64,000 nucleotides of DNA from DASXAI01 sp963798445 (GCA_963798445.1 CAWCTH010000001.1:89963-153962), one strand, 5' to 3'. Shown: positions 35,110-43,902, counted from the stretch's first letter. Program-made: numbers and translations. The notes: generated by a model not told the origin, from the letters alone.

Positions 35110-35322
35110 TCGTCCTCCTTGTCGCGGTCCCCCGTTCAAAGCAGAGGGATGCGGTCACGCTACGAATGGCTGGACCACGTGTCCCCCACCAGCGACGACG
35201 AGGGTTGCGACAAGGCACCACGTCCTTCGCGCAACGGCTCTGACCAGGGGCTGGCCCCACTGACGCGGCACCCGTATCCCGCTCGGGCCCATGGTCGGTC
35301 AGCGACTGTCCCGGCCGCGGGC

Positions 35323-35380
35323 TTGACAGCACAGGATCCGCCCGCTATAAGTCGCGCTACGATATATCGCGTTGCGATAT
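35323..35380 (+). promoter_or_regulatory. consensus promoter with PadR-type operator
   Basis: TTGACA (35323-35328), 17-base spacer, TATAAG (35346-35351). The perfect inverted repeat ATATCGC-GTT-GCGATAT (35364-35380) lies over the expected transcription start. A related site (ACGATATACCGCGT) precedes the padR-type gene at 36573, arguing that PadR represses this promoter. Confidence 0.65.
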
Positions 35381-35405
35381 TCGAGCAGACGAAGGGGGGG
35401 TCCCG

Positions 35406-35894
35406 ATGCACCGATCGCTCAGCGCAGCGGCGCTTGTCGCGGTCCTGGCCACCGTGCTGGTGGCGCCCAGCGCCCTCGCGCAGGAAGCTGCTGCGCCCTT
35501 GTTCGAGGGACACCCCTTCGTGGGTGCCTGGCTCGTGGATACCAACACCAACGACGCCACGGAGCCGCCGACTCGGCTCGTCGTGCACCCCGATGGCACG
35601 CTGCTCCAGGCCGACCAGACCACGGTCGCGATCGGGGTCTGGCAGCCGACCGGCGACGACGCAGCAGCACTGACGATCACGGCACAGATCGACGTGGGGA
35701 ACGGAGCGGTGGCGACGGCGACGGTGCGTGCCGAGGTCACGCTCGACCCGGCCGGCGACGCCTGGACGGCCGAAGCCACCACCGAGCATGTGGACGCCGT
35801 CGGCACGTCCTCGGGCCAGCTGGGCCCGATCAGCGCCGCCGCGACCCGGATCGTCGTGGAACCCATGGTCCCCACGGCGTCACCGGGCGCCTGA
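35406..35894 (+). CDS. secreted beta-barrel-like protein, unknown function
   Basis: 162 residues: a signal peptide ending VLVAPSALAQ-EAAA, then a compact beta-rich domain (HPFVGAWLVDTNTND, TRLVVHPDGTLLQAD, LTITAQIDVGNGA). The FVGAWxVD..PDGT pattern resembles lipocalin-like or DUF-type extracellular beta-barrels. AAGGGGGG upstream of the ATG. First gene behind the consensus promoter and probably cotranscribed with sodC, 38 bp downstream. Confidence 0.68.
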   Translation: MHRSLSAAALVAVLATVLVAPSALAQEAAAPLFEGHPFVGAWLVDTNTNDATEPPTRLVVHPDGTLLQADQTTVAIGVWQPTGDDAAALTITAQIDVGNGAVATATVRAEVTLDPAGDAWTAEATTEHVDAVGTSSGQLGPISAAATRIVVEPMVPTASPGA

Positions 35895-35932
35895 CCCGCA
35901 CATCCCAGACCCATCGAGCAGGAAAGGACCGA

Positions 35933-36532
35933 ATGATGCACACCCGACTCGGAGCCGCAGCCGTCGGCGCGGCGCTCATCATCCCGTTCGGCGGAGCGGT
36001 GCAGGCCCAGAGTCCCGATCCCGGGATCGCCCATGCGGCCGTCGCGGCCGCCGACGGCACGGAAGTCGGATCGGTGACCTGGACGCAGGGTGCCGGCACC
36101 GTGACCGTCGAGGTCTCAGTCCACGGCCTGCCGCCGGGGTTCCATGGCTTCCACGTCCATGCGGTCGGCGAGTGCGTGGCGCCGTTCACGTCGGCCGGTC
36201 CGCACCTCAACCCGGGGGGCACGACCCACCCTGACCACGCGGCGGACCAGCCGGTCCTGCTGGTCAATGCGGACGGCGCCGGGTCGGCCACGTTCAGCAC
36301 GGACCGGTACGCCGTGGCGGACATCGTCGGCGCCGCGGTCATCGTGCATGCCAACCCCGACAACTACGCCAACATTCCCGACCGCTACCAGGCACCTGGG
36401 CCATCCGCGTCGCCAGCCACGAGCGCGCAGCCGGTCATGGTGCCAGGCCCCGATGCGGCCACGCGAGCGACCGGGGACGCCGGCCCGCGGATCGCCTGCG
36501 GGGTCATCGAGGCCGGGCCGGCCGCCCCGTGA
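35933..36532 (+). CDS. sodC: secreted Cu/Zn superoxide dismutase
   Basis: 199 residues. A signal peptide ends GGAVQA-QSPD. Metal ligands and signatures: GFHGFHVHAVGEC (two His ligands and the disulfide Cys), AGPHLNPGGTTHPDHAAD (further His and the zinc Asp region), VGAAVIVHANPDNY (His) and GDAGPRIACGVIE (Arg of the electrostatic channel, second Cys). Converts superoxide to peroxide and oxygen outside the membrane. AAAGGA precedes the ATG. It shares a transcript with the secreted protein upstream and appears to be under PadR control. Confidence 0.92.
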   Translation: MMHTRLGAAAVGAALIIPFGGAVQAQSPDPGIAHAAVAAADGTEVGSVTWTQGAGTVTVEVSVHGLPPGFHGFHVHAVGECVAPFTSAGPHLNPGGTTHPDHAADQPVLLVNADGAGSATFSTDRYAVADIVGAAVIVHANPDNYANIPDRYQAPGPSASPATSAQPVMVPGPDAATRATGDAGPRIACGVIEAGPAAP

Positions 36533-36536
36533 TGGC

Positions 36537-36593
36537 TGGACGCGCAGGCTACTCGACCCTATGCTGCGCGGCACGATATACCGCGTCACGTAT
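36537..36593 (+). promoter_or_regulatory. padR promoter with matching operator
   Basis: TGGACG (36537-36542) and TATGCT (36560-36565), 17-base spacer, followed by ACGATATACCGCGTCACG ending near 36590. This matches the operator at 35360-35380 in sequence and in its position relative to the -10 box, consistent with autoregulation. Confidence 0.55.
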
Positions 36594-36605
36594 GGAAGGT
36601 GATCC

Positions 36606-36929
36606 GTGCCGTCCAGGCTTCCCGAGCTCGGCTCCTTCGCCGAACCCGCGCTCCTCATCCTCGTCAGCCTGAGCGATGGTCCCAGGCATGGATACGCGAT
36701 CATGGTCGATGTCGAGGCGGCGACCGGCCGGCCGATGGGTCCCGGCACGCTCTACGGCGCGCTCGCACGCCTGGAGGAGCGAGGGCTCATCGAGGCGCTC
36801 CCGCCCCAGGAGCGGCGGCGACCCTACCGGCTCACAGCACAGGGCAGCACGGTCCTGGCGGAGCAGCTCCACGGCCTGGCCGACTTCGCGGCGCTCGGTC
36901 TCCGTCGGCTCGGGGCCGACCCGGGATGA
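36606..36929 (+). CDS. PadR-family transcriptional regulator
   Basis: 107 residues, GTG start. The winged helix is typical: EPALLILVSLSDGPRHGYAI, MVDVEAATGRPMGPGTLYGA, LARLEERGLIEAL, RRPYRLTAQGSTVL. The C-terminal helix serves for dimerisation. PadR proteins are repressors of stress or efflux genes. The stop overlaps the next start (ATGA), a frequent pairing of padR with a membrane protein that may sense the signal. Confidence 0.9.
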   Translation: MPSRLPELGSFAEPALLILVSLSDGPRHGYAIMVDVEAATGRPMGPGTLYGALARLEERGLIEALPPQERRRPYRLTAQGSTVLAEQLHGLADFAALGLRRLGADPG

Positions 36930-37711
36930 TCGGGCTGCTCCTCCGCTGCTATCCGGCGCGCTGGCGAGCCCGGTATGGGGAGGAGTTCGCCGCGATCCTC
37001 GCCGAGCGCCCGCTCGGACCGTTCGACGTGGCAGACGTGCTGCTGGGTGCCCTCGACGCGCAGCTTCACCTGCGCGACCTGCGGGACCGGGGCACACCGG
37101 CACCGGGGCATAGCGTGTCCAGCAGGATCGGGGGCTGGGCCGCCATCGCCGGTGGCATCCTGTGGCTCCTCGTCTTCTTCATGGCCGTGACCGTTTCGGA
37201 CGCCGGAGCCTCCGGGATGGCGCTCCTCCTGGCCGCCACGGTCCTGCTGCTGGTGGCGGTCACCGGGCTCAGCGCGTTCCAGGCACGGCGGTATCCGCGG
37301 CTGGTCTGGGCGGCGTTCCTGGTCCCGGCCCTCGGCGCCATCGTGTCCATCGTGGGGGTGCTCGGCATGGCGACCGTGGGCGACCAGCCCTACCTGGGCG
37401 CCCCGAGCTCGTGGCACGTGTGGATCGTGGGTGTCGCGGGGATGCTCATCGGCTCCGGGCTGTTCGCGTTCGCGACATGGCGCGTCGATGCCCTGCCGCG
37501 CTTGGGGGCCCTGATCCTCGGGGTCGGCGCCGTGACGGTGGTCCCGGTCCTCATGGGCGTCAGCGGGGGGTTCGTGTCCGACGACGTGGGCCGCGCCCTG
37601 TCGGTGCTCGCGATGACAGCGTTCGGGGGAGGCTGGCTCCTCCTCGGCATCGGCGCACTGCGACAAGGTCAGCCGGTGCTCGTCACGCCTCGCGGACCTG
37701 GCGCACGTTGA
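36926..37711 (+). CDS. PadR-associated membrane protein
   Basis: 261 residues. The N-terminal cytoplasmic part LLRCYPARWRARYGEEFAAI, LAERPLGPFDVADVLLGALD is a signature of membrane proteins encoded next to PadR regulators. Five to six transmembrane helices follow. Coupled translation with padR suggests that it modulates PadR or is its main target. Substrate unknown. Confidence 0.75.
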   Translation: MIGLLLRCYPARWRARYGEEFAAILAERPLGPFDVADVLLGALDAQLHLRDLRDRGTPAPGHSVSSRIGGWAAIAGGILWLLVFFMAVTVSDAGASGMALLLAATVLLLVAVTGLSAFQARRYPRLVWAAFLVPALGAIVSIVGVLGMATVGDQPYLGAPSSWHVWIVGVAGMLIGSGLFAFATWRVDALPRLGALILGVGAVTVVPVLMGVSGGFVSDDVGRALSVLAMTAFGGGWLLLGIGALRQGQPVLVTPRGPGAR

Positions 37712-37769
37712 TCGCGTCCATATGTGCCGACGTCCGTGCCCGTTGGCGGCCCCATGCGCCGGACCTTCG

Positions 37770-38243
37770 TCACGATGGTGCCGGCGCGGGCTCTTGACCG
37801 CCGGTCGCGCGGTCCATCCGGACCCAGCGTTCGTTCCAGGGCCCCTGGCCATAGATCCTCTCGATCGACACCCGGAAAGTCCAGCCGGATGGCATGTCAC
37901 GGGCCGGATAGGTCGCGCCCGGGCCGAGGTACCACTGCGCCAGGTGATCCATCACCGCGAGCGCCCCACCCTCGGTCACCGTCGCACGGCCGTCGATCAC
38001 CAGATACGGGAAGAGCGCCCGCCCGTCGTAACCCTTCGCCTGGAAGGAGATGGTGACGCGCGGGTCCCGCCGCAGCCGGCCGACTCGCTTCGCATCGAAG
38101 AAGGAGGCGAAGACGATGTCGTCGCCGTCGAATCCCGCCCAGCACAGGTTCACATGCGGAGCACCGTCGTGCTCCGAGGTGACGACGTGTGCCCAGAGAC
38201 CAGCGGCGACGAACTCTCGGACGCTCTCGGGGATGGTCAACAT
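37770..38243 (-). CDS. pyridoxamine 5'-phosphate oxidase-like (split beta-barrel) protein
   Basis: 157 residues of the FMN/F420-binding split-barrel fold: FVAAGLWAHVVTSEHDGAPH, VNLCWAGFDGDDIVFAS, KRVGRLRRDPRVTISFQ, FPYLVIDGRATVTEGG. This matches the group often annotated as PPOX-class or F420-dependent enzymes. The ATG is seven bases after TAGTAT on the minus strand, without a ribosome binding site: leaderless. A perfect palindrome adjoins the -10 box, suggesting control by a TetR- or MarR-type repressor. Confidence 0.8.
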   Translation of the reverse strand: MLTIPESVREFVAAGLWAHVVTSEHDGAPHVNLCWAGFDGDDIVFASFFDAKRVGRLRRDPRVTISFQAKGYDGRALFPYLVIDGRATVTEGGALAVMDHLAQWYLGPGATYPARDMPSGWTFRVSIERIYGQGPWNERWVRMDRATGGQEPAPAPS

Positions 38244-38250
38244 GACGCCG

Positions 38251-38269
38251 ATACTATGACGAGCGTCAT
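38251..38269 (-). promoter_or_regulatory. leaderless promoter with palindromic operator
   Basis: TAGTAT (-10, minus strand) seven bases before the ATG at 38243. The palindrome ATGACG-AG-CGTCAT at 38256-38269 overlaps its upstream base. No repressor gene is adjacent. Confidence 0.5.
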
Positions 38270-38280
38270 TCTCGGGCCGC

Positions 38281-38562
38281 ATCGGAGGGGCGCGCTCGCT
38301 GGTCGTGTTCGAACGAGCCGTCGCGGGCGATGTCACCAGGGGCCTCATCGTTGGCCCATCGGCTCCGCTTGACGATGGCGTGACCCACGGCAGCGCCCAG
38401 ACCGGCAACCACGAGGATCATGCACAGCCCCTGACTGACGCGGAGCAACAAGCCACCGTGCGCGAGGCGCAGGTGCCACATGACCTGTCGAAGCGAATGC
38501 TGCAGCACCATCGTCGGTCTGGACCTTGCGAGTTCGAGGGGGATGCGACTGCCAAACGGCAT
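38281..38562 (-). CDS. possible small membrane protein
   Basis: An open frame of about 95 codons contains one clear hydrophobic segment (LLLRVSQGLCMILVVAGLGA) flanked by basic residues (VKRSRWAND). Neither a ribosome binding site nor a family was recognised. The exact ends are uncertain. It may be spurious. Confidence 0.28.
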
Positions 38563-38639
38563 GCAGATCGTACCCGGGACACATGCGACGGGCAGCGCCA
38601 GCGGATGATCGACTCCGGGGCGGGCGGGTCCAGGAGCCG

Positions 38640-39581
38640 TCAACCCCGCTCGAGCAGCGGCCTCACCTCCCCGATGAGCCGTTCCAGGGTCTCCCGATCG
38701 AAGGGCGCCAGCTGTTCGATGGTCAAGGTCTCGAAGCCGAGGGCCACGAACTCGGAGAGCCGCTCTGCGATGCCCTCCACGGTTCCCGCCCAGAAGGACT
38801 CGCCCGCGGTCGCGGGGTCGATCGTGTTGGCTGCGAGCTGGGCGTCGAGGACCGCCTGGGCATCGGCGGCACGGTCACGGATGATGATCTTGCAGTTGTA
38901 GGTGAGCTCGATGGTGGCGGGGTCCCGACCCTCGGACTCGCAGTGCGCCCGGAGGGCTGCCAGCTTGCGCGGATCTCGGCCAGTGGGGACTGCGCGTTCC
39001 ACATGTCCGCATGCCGGGCGACGCTGCGGAGCGTCTTCCGCTCGCCGCCACCGCCGACCATGATGGGGACGTGGTGCTGCACCGGGGGCGGGGCAAGCCG
39101 GAGGTGGTCCACGTGGTAGCGAGGGCCATCGTGGGTGACCTCCTCGCCACGCAGCAGCGGACGGATGATCTGGAGCGCCTCCTCCAGCCAGTCAAGACGC
39201 TCCCCGAAGCCGGAGCCGAAGTCGACCCCGAAGGCCGCGTGCTCCCGCACGTGCCAGGCGCCGCCCAGGCCCATGATCGCGCGGCCGCCACTGATGTGGT
39301 CGATGGTGGCGATCGTCTTGGCGGTGAGCGTCGGGTTGCGGAAGGTGTTGGCGCCCACGAGCAGGCCGAGCTTCACTCGATCCGTAAGTGCGGCCCAGGC
39401 GGCCAGCGTCGAGTACCCCTCGAACACCGGCCGGTCCGGACTCACCCACAGCCGCGACGAGGTGGTCCCAGGTCCAGAGGTGGTCGTACCCAAGCTCGTC
39501 CACCAGCCGGGCAGCCGCGAGGTAGGCGGGCCAGTCCGTGTTCTGGGCCCACAGCTGGATGCCGAGTCCGATCGTCCGCAC
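38640..39581 (-). pseudogene. LLM-class flavin/F420-dependent oxidoreductase, two frameshifts
   Basis: A luciferase-like monooxygenase of about 313 residues assembled from three frames. GLGIQLWAQNTDWPAYLAAA, ELGYDHLWTWDHL comes first. After ~39446 comes LKLGLLVGANTF-type sequence (RVKLGLLVGANTFRNPTLTA), SGGRAIMGLGGAWHVREHAA and PIMVGGGGERKTLRSVARHA. After ~38985 come RDPATIELTYNCKII and FWAGTVEGIAERLSEFVALG. All conserved TIM-barrel elements are present, so indels in sequence are plausible. GTG at 39581 is the likely start. Probably reduces or oxidises a small molecule with F420 or FMN. Confidence 0.72.
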
Positions 39582-39938
39582 CGCTGCCCCCGTCCATCGC
39601 TCTCTGGCACGCTTCCCGCCGCCCGCTGTCGCGGCGGCGCACGGGGACAGCATGCCCCCTCGCTGGCGACGACGTCACCGTCCCGCGCGTCGATGACGTC
39701 AGACCCGCTCGAGCCCAGGTCCATCACATCGACCTCCACCACGTATCGTCACCCGCGACAGTTCGCGGTTCTCGAGCCCGCGTCTGCATGCCCAGAGCTT
39801 CTGGCCCAACGCGTCCCGCCCGAATAGCGTGCGTGCCAGGCGTGGTGCGTGGGCGCCACAGGAGATCGCCGCCGCCTGAAGAGGACATCGACCCAGAGGT
39901 CTCGTTGGAGAGATGACGACATGCGCGGTGGAGTGGCG
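39582..39938. other. intergenic, nothing recognised
   Basis: Divergent region between the LLM oxidoreductase and the XRE regulator. No gene or strong repeat was recognised. Confidence 0.35.
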
Positions 39939-40304
39939 ATGAGCACACTCGAGGACCAGGCCTTCGCCCGGTGGCTGCGTGCCCAGATGCGAGCTCGGAA
40001 GATGTCCCAGCGTCAGCTGGCCTTCCGGTCGGGCGTCGACCATTCGACCATCTCCAGGCTCGTCCATGGAGAGCGGACCCCGTCGTACCGCACGGCGACG
40101 AGGCTCGCCCGAGGCCTGCGGGCGCTGGGCGACGACGGCGACGCGACCGGCTACCTGGGCGTGTTGGCGGGCCGCACCAGCGACCCGACGGCCCGTGTCG
40201 AATTGGCCGTCCGTGCAGACGAGACGCTCGGTGAATCCGACGTGCGGCAGGTGATGACCTACTACGAGGCGCTCCGGAGCCGTCGTCTCGCGATCCGTCA
40301 GTAG
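39939..40304 (+). CDS. XRE-family helix-turn-helix regulator
   Basis: 121 residues. The HTH occupies residues 10-65: FARWLRAQMRARKMSQRQLA, FRSGVDHSTISRLVHGERTP, SYRTATRLARGL. The C-terminal half (LAVRADETLGESDVRQVMTY) may dimerise or bind a partner. The start with GGTGGAG six bases upstream is preferred to an ATG at 39921. No obvious target gene beside it. Confidence 0.82.
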   Translation: MSTLEDQAFARWLRAQMRARKMSQRQLAFRSGVDHSTISRLVHGERTPSYRTATRLARGLRALGDDGDATGYLGVLAGRTSDPTARVELAVRADETLGESDVRQVMTYYEALRSRRLAIRQ

Positions 40305-40391
40305 CCGCGGGGGCCGCTGACCACCTGACGCCCCTGGATCTCGGCAAGGCGGTGAGAGGTTCACAGCCGCCGCAGCCCTTCGGCCGCCTGC

Positions 40392-40403
40392 TACCGTCTG
40401 GCG
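40392..40403 (+). promoter_or_regulatory. leaderless -10 box
   Basis: TACCGT six bases before the ATG at 40404; no ribosome binding site. Confidence 0.45.
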
Positions 40404-41048
40404 ATGTCGTCCTGCCAGTGCGAGCGGATCGAGTCCCGGTTCGACGCGGCCTACGCGGCGCAGAAGCTCGAGCGGTACCGACGCCACGGACCTGACCCGA
40501 CCACTCGCGCACTGCTCGACGCCCTGAGGCGAGAGGCGGTGGAGGGCATGACGCTGCTGGACATCGGTGGCGGGGTCGGTGCCGTGCAGCATGAGCTGCT
40601 CCGGTCGGGGGTCGCGTCGGTGGTCGAGGTGGAGGCGTCCGCGGCATACCAGGATGCCTGCCGCCAGGAGGCCGAGCGCCAGGGACACGCCGAGCGCATC
40701 GAGCATCGCCTCGGCGACTTCGCGTCCCTGGCCGGAGGTATCGGACCGGCGGATATCGTGACGCTCGACCGGTCCGTCTGCTGCTGGCCCGACATGTCCG
40801 GGCTGGTGCGGCCATCCGCGGCCAGGGCCAGGCGGCTCTACGGTCTCGTCTACCCGCGGGACGACTGGTGGGTCCGGATCGGATGGCGGACGTACACCCG
40901 TCTCCGTCTCCTCGCCAGGTCCAACCCGATGCGCGTGTTCGTCCACCCTACGCGTGACGTGGAGTCCATCCTCCGGGAGGAAGGCCTCGTGCGTCGCTCT
41001 CGTCAGACGATGGGGGTCTGGCAGGTCGTCGTCTTCGCCCGGGCCTGA
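40404..41048 (+). CDS. class I SAM-dependent methyltransferase
   Basis: 214 residues. Motif I is GMTLLDIGGGVGAVQHELL, followed by the acidic SVVEVEASAAYQDAC and a motif IV-like DIVTLDRSVCCWPD. The sequence after it (SAARARRLYGLVYPRDDWWV) resembles the group near Mg-protoporphyrin O-methyltransferase, but no tetrapyrrole genes are present, so the substrate is not assigned. The N-terminal CQCERIESRFD could bind a metal. Confidence 0.78.
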   Translation: MSSCQCERIESRFDAAYAAQKLERYRRHGPDPTTRALLDALRREAVEGMTLLDIGGGVGAVQHELLRSGVASVVEVEASAAYQDACRQEAERQGHAERIEHRLGDFASLAGGIGPADIVTLDRSVCCWPDMSGLVRPSAARARRLYGLVYPRDDWWVRIGWRTYTRLRLLARSNPMRVFVHPTRDVESILREEGLVRRSRQTMGVWQVVVFARA

Positions 41049-41242
41049 GCCGCCGTGCCCGTCGGTGTGGCGACGAGGCTGCGATGGGGACCGGCACGTG
41101 TTCGCGAAGGGGCGTAGGCCAACGACTCAGTGCCGCCACCGTCTCCCATGCCGGTATGGCCCGCCTGCGCGACATGTGTCGCGCCGGAACGTCTCATGCC
41201 ACGGAGGGGGAACGGGTCCCAGCTCTTGGAAGGAGCCCTCAG

Positions 41243-42363
41243 ATGATTCTCGCGCGGACAGCCGTCACCGCGACCCTCGCCTCCCTGGTCTTGCTGCTCG
41301 CCTCCGCCGGCGGACCCGGGGTAGCTGATATCGCGGCGCAGTCGAGCCCTACCCGCTCGCAGGTCAGCAAGGCCATCCTCGGCGCCCGCGACTACGCCCG
41401 CACCCTCGACGATGTCTTCGGGGGTGTCTGGATCACCGATGAAGGCGCGGTCTTCGCATTCACGGACCGCGCGACCGACGCGCAGGTCGCCGACGTCCTC
41501 GCGCACCTGGAGCCCTGGGTCCCGTACACGACGACGCGAGTCGAGTCCTCGGAAGCCGAGCTGAACGCGGTGGCCGACCGTGTCCTCGAGGACGTCAAGG
41601 CCGGGGAGCTGCCGTACCTCCGGTCCATCGAGGTCGACATCCGGGGCAACGCGTTGGTCATCGGCATCGTGCCTGCCGAGTCCTGCGCCCGACAGGCCGA
41701 GCTCCAGCAACGCTACGGCGAGGTCCGCCTGGTCTTCCGCGCGACGGAGGGCGACACCGGCGCGCAGGACGTCTCCCCGGTCCCGGCGACCACGGCGGCG
41801 GCGACCGGTGATCCGACGCCGAGCGCCTCCCCATGCTCCGCGCTCGCGAGCGGGGCACCAGCGACATCGTCCGTTCCCTGCCCGGTGGCATCACCCGAGA
41901 CGAGCGACGGTAAGGCGCAGCCGTCACCATCGGTCGACCCCTGCGCATCCCCGATACCGAGCCAGGGCGCGTCGCCCGCCCCGGGCGACGTGATCAGCCC
42001 ATCGCCCGGCGTGCCGACCGCACCCACCGCGGAGTGGGGGCCGATGGCCATCACGGAGGCCCGCGACGAGGACATGGCAGACACGGGTGTCGGGGGAGGC
42101 CGTCTCGCCATCGGCAGGCGCTGTGTGACGATCGGCGGCGCGCACCGGGCGCGCACGACCCTCGTGTTCCGCGAGGGCCAGGTCCGATGGGATGCCGAGC
42201 GGGAACGCATCCGCTTCCACGACAAGGTCGGCGGGTGGGTCTGGCTCGAGGATGGCGACTTGCTGGGTTCGATGGGTGGCTGGAGTCGCGTGGACCCGGC
42301 GATGATCACATCGAAGATATCGTCCGCCGACGGCTCGACGGTGAACTGTGGGGAGTGCATAGG
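41243..42363 (+). CDS. secreted protein, unknown function, 3' end uncertain
   Basis: About 370 residues. Signal peptide (ATLASLVLLLASAGGPGVAD), then a globular domain (RTLDDVFGGVWITDEGAVFA, VADVLAHLEPWVPYTTTRVE) and a long Ser/Pro/Ala-rich spacer with Cys. The C-terminal beta domain has CVTIGG, TTLVFREGQVRWDAERERI and DGDLLGSMGGW. AAGGAG lies seven bases before the ATG. No stop occurs at the expected end; the frame runs on, non-coding in look, into the carbonic anhydrase gene, so a small indel near 42300 has probably removed the true stop. Confidence 0.62.
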
Positions 42364-42577
42364 TGTTCCTTTCGGGGGCGCCTGGTTGGCGAGGCGCTCC
42401 CGGCGACACCTACGTCAGTCGCCCATCCGTGACGATCAGAGGAGCACCCATCGATACAGCGTTCATGGGTCTCACCTCCTCGGGCGGGTCACGGTCGACT
42501 GCAGGCTACAAGCCCAGCATCATCCCGTCCAGCATGTTTCGTGCTCATCGATCGGCCGCCCATGGTGCGGCAGCCGG

Positions 42578-42589
42578 TATCCTTGCGTG
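42578..42589 (+). promoter_or_regulatory. leaderless -10 box of the carbonic anhydrase gene
   Basis: TATCCT six bases before the GTG at 42590; no ribosome binding site. Confidence 0.45.
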
Positions 42590-43117
42590 GTGACGGAGCA
42601 AGGCGACCGGCCGGCAGTGCCGGCGACAGGCTTCGATGATCTGCTGACCGCGAACGCCGCGTTCGCTGAGCGGTTCACCCTCGGCGGCTTCGACGGCGTG
42701 GCGCACCGTGGTGTCGCCATCGTCACGTGCATGGATTCGCGTATCGACCCGCTCGGCATGCTGGGCCTCGTCGCGGGCGACGCGAAGATCCTGCGCGACC
42801 TGGGTGGCCGGGTCACCGATGCGGTCCTCGCGGGCCTCGTGCTTGCCACCAACCTGCTCGGCGTCGAGCGTGTGCTCCTCGTCGAACACACCCGGTGTGC
42901 GGCGGCCTCGAACACGGAGGCGGAGTTGCGGGAGCGGGTCGGCAGGATGGCCGGCGCGGATGCCTCCTGGATGAGCTTCCATGCCGTCGCGGACCAGGCG
43001 GCCGCGTTGCACGAGGATGTGCTGCGAGTGCGCTCGCACCCGCTGATCCCCGACACGGTGCTCGTCGGCGGCTTCATGTACGACGTCGATACGGGGCTCC
43101 TGCACCTGGTCGTCTAG
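42590..43117 (+). CDS. beta-class carbonic anhydrase
   Basis: 175 residues. Zinc ligands are Cys47 in CMDSRID (with the Asp-Arg dyad), His100 and Cys103 in VEHTRC. LGLVAGDAKILRDLGGRVTD is the usual dimer and active-site helix. This is the short subclass similar to mycobacterial Rv1284. It interconverts CO2 and bicarbonate in the cytoplasm. The GTG follows a -10-like box; the frame is also open upstream into the secreted protein gene. Confidence 0.9.
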   Translation: MTEQGDRPAVPATGFDDLLTANAAFAERFTLGGFDGVAHRGVAIVTCMDSRIDPLGMLGLVAGDAKILRDLGGRVTDAVLAGLVLATNLLGVERVLLVEHTRCAAASNTEAELRERVGRMAGADASWMSFHAVADQAAALHEDVLRVRSHPLIPDTVLVGGFMYDVDTGLLHLVV

Positions 43118-43149
43118 CCCGGTGCTGGGCGCGCGGGCGGTGTGTCAGG

Positions 43150-43902
43150 TCAGGTGGGCACCGACGCATGTGAGCCGATCCGCCTCGTCTCGCCGCCCTC
43201 GGTCCGTACGCCCCGGATGAGCAGCCATCCGCCGATGGCCAGCTCGAACGGCAGGATCGGGAGGTAGACGACCATCGGCACCGTCGCCCCCAGGATCTCG
43301 GCCACGATGCCCGCCAGGCCCAGGACCACCACGGCCAGACCGAACGCCGGGATGACCCGCGGCAGATATCCCGATCGCAGGAACAGTCCATACCAGATGA
43401 GCCCGCCGGCGCAGTAGAAGAACATGTGCGTCGTACTGCCGAGGCCCTTGTCGAGGCCGGTGTAGAGGAACGAGGCGAGGGGCTGGTAGTGCGAGTCGGC
43501 GGGTGACCCCGCGGCCACGTACGCCTGGCCGAGCCCGATCAGTGCGGCCTCCCCGGCCTTGGCCACGGCCAGCACGATCGCTTCGGCCAGCCACCAGCCG
43601 AGGGCGACGAGTGCGAGGACGGGCGCCTGCCCCCGAAGCACCAGGAACAGCAGCACCGCGAGTACCACGATCGCGAGGCTCGTGACCAGACCCAGCAGGA
43701 CGCCGAGCCGGACCAGCTCAGGCGAGCCGGCGACCCCGGTCAGCACATCGGAGACGCTGCCCGTCCCGGCCGCCGCGCTGGTGAGGACGCCGCTGGCGAG
43801 GCTGGTGACCACGACCAGCAGGAACATGGCGCCCAGCCAGTGCGGCAGGTCGCGTGCCAGCGCTGGTGCACGACCGGGCTCGGTTTCGGTATCGATGGCC
43901 AC
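43150..43902 (-). CDS. DUF4386-family membrane protein
   Basis: 250 residues and about seven transmembrane helices: WLGAMFLLVVVTSLASGVLT, LGVLLGLVTSLAIVVLAVLL, ALIGLGQAYVAAG, FFYCAGGLIWYGLFLRSGYL, PRVIPAFGLAVVVLGLAG. The last two blocks are typical of DUF4386. GTG start with AAGGAGG eight bases upstream. Function unknown. The upstream frame remains open, but the ribosome binding site decides the start. A truncated sigma factor lies upstream on the same strand. Confidence 0.8.
   Translation of the reverse strand: MAIDTETEPGRAPALARDLPHWLGAMFLLVVVTSLASGVLTSAAAGTGSVSDVLTGVAGSPELVRLGVLLGLVTSLAIVVLAVLLFLVLRGQAPVLALVALGWWLAEAIVLAVAKAGEAALIGLGQAYVAAGSPADSHYQPLASFLYTGLDKGLGSTTHMFFYCAGGLIWYGLFLRSGYLPRVIPAFGLAVVVLGLAGIVAEILGATVPMVVYLPILPFELAIGGWLLIRGVRTEGGETRRIGSHASVPT

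Noticed and set aside
41713..42466. Minus-strand frame of 215 codons with AAAGGA, preceded by an 18-codon frame behind GAGGAGGTGA
   Set aside because: The plus strand shows better protein features (Trp, charged patterns, beta strands); the minus product becomes low-complexity after ~40 residues. The ribosome-binding-like site is noted but unsupported.
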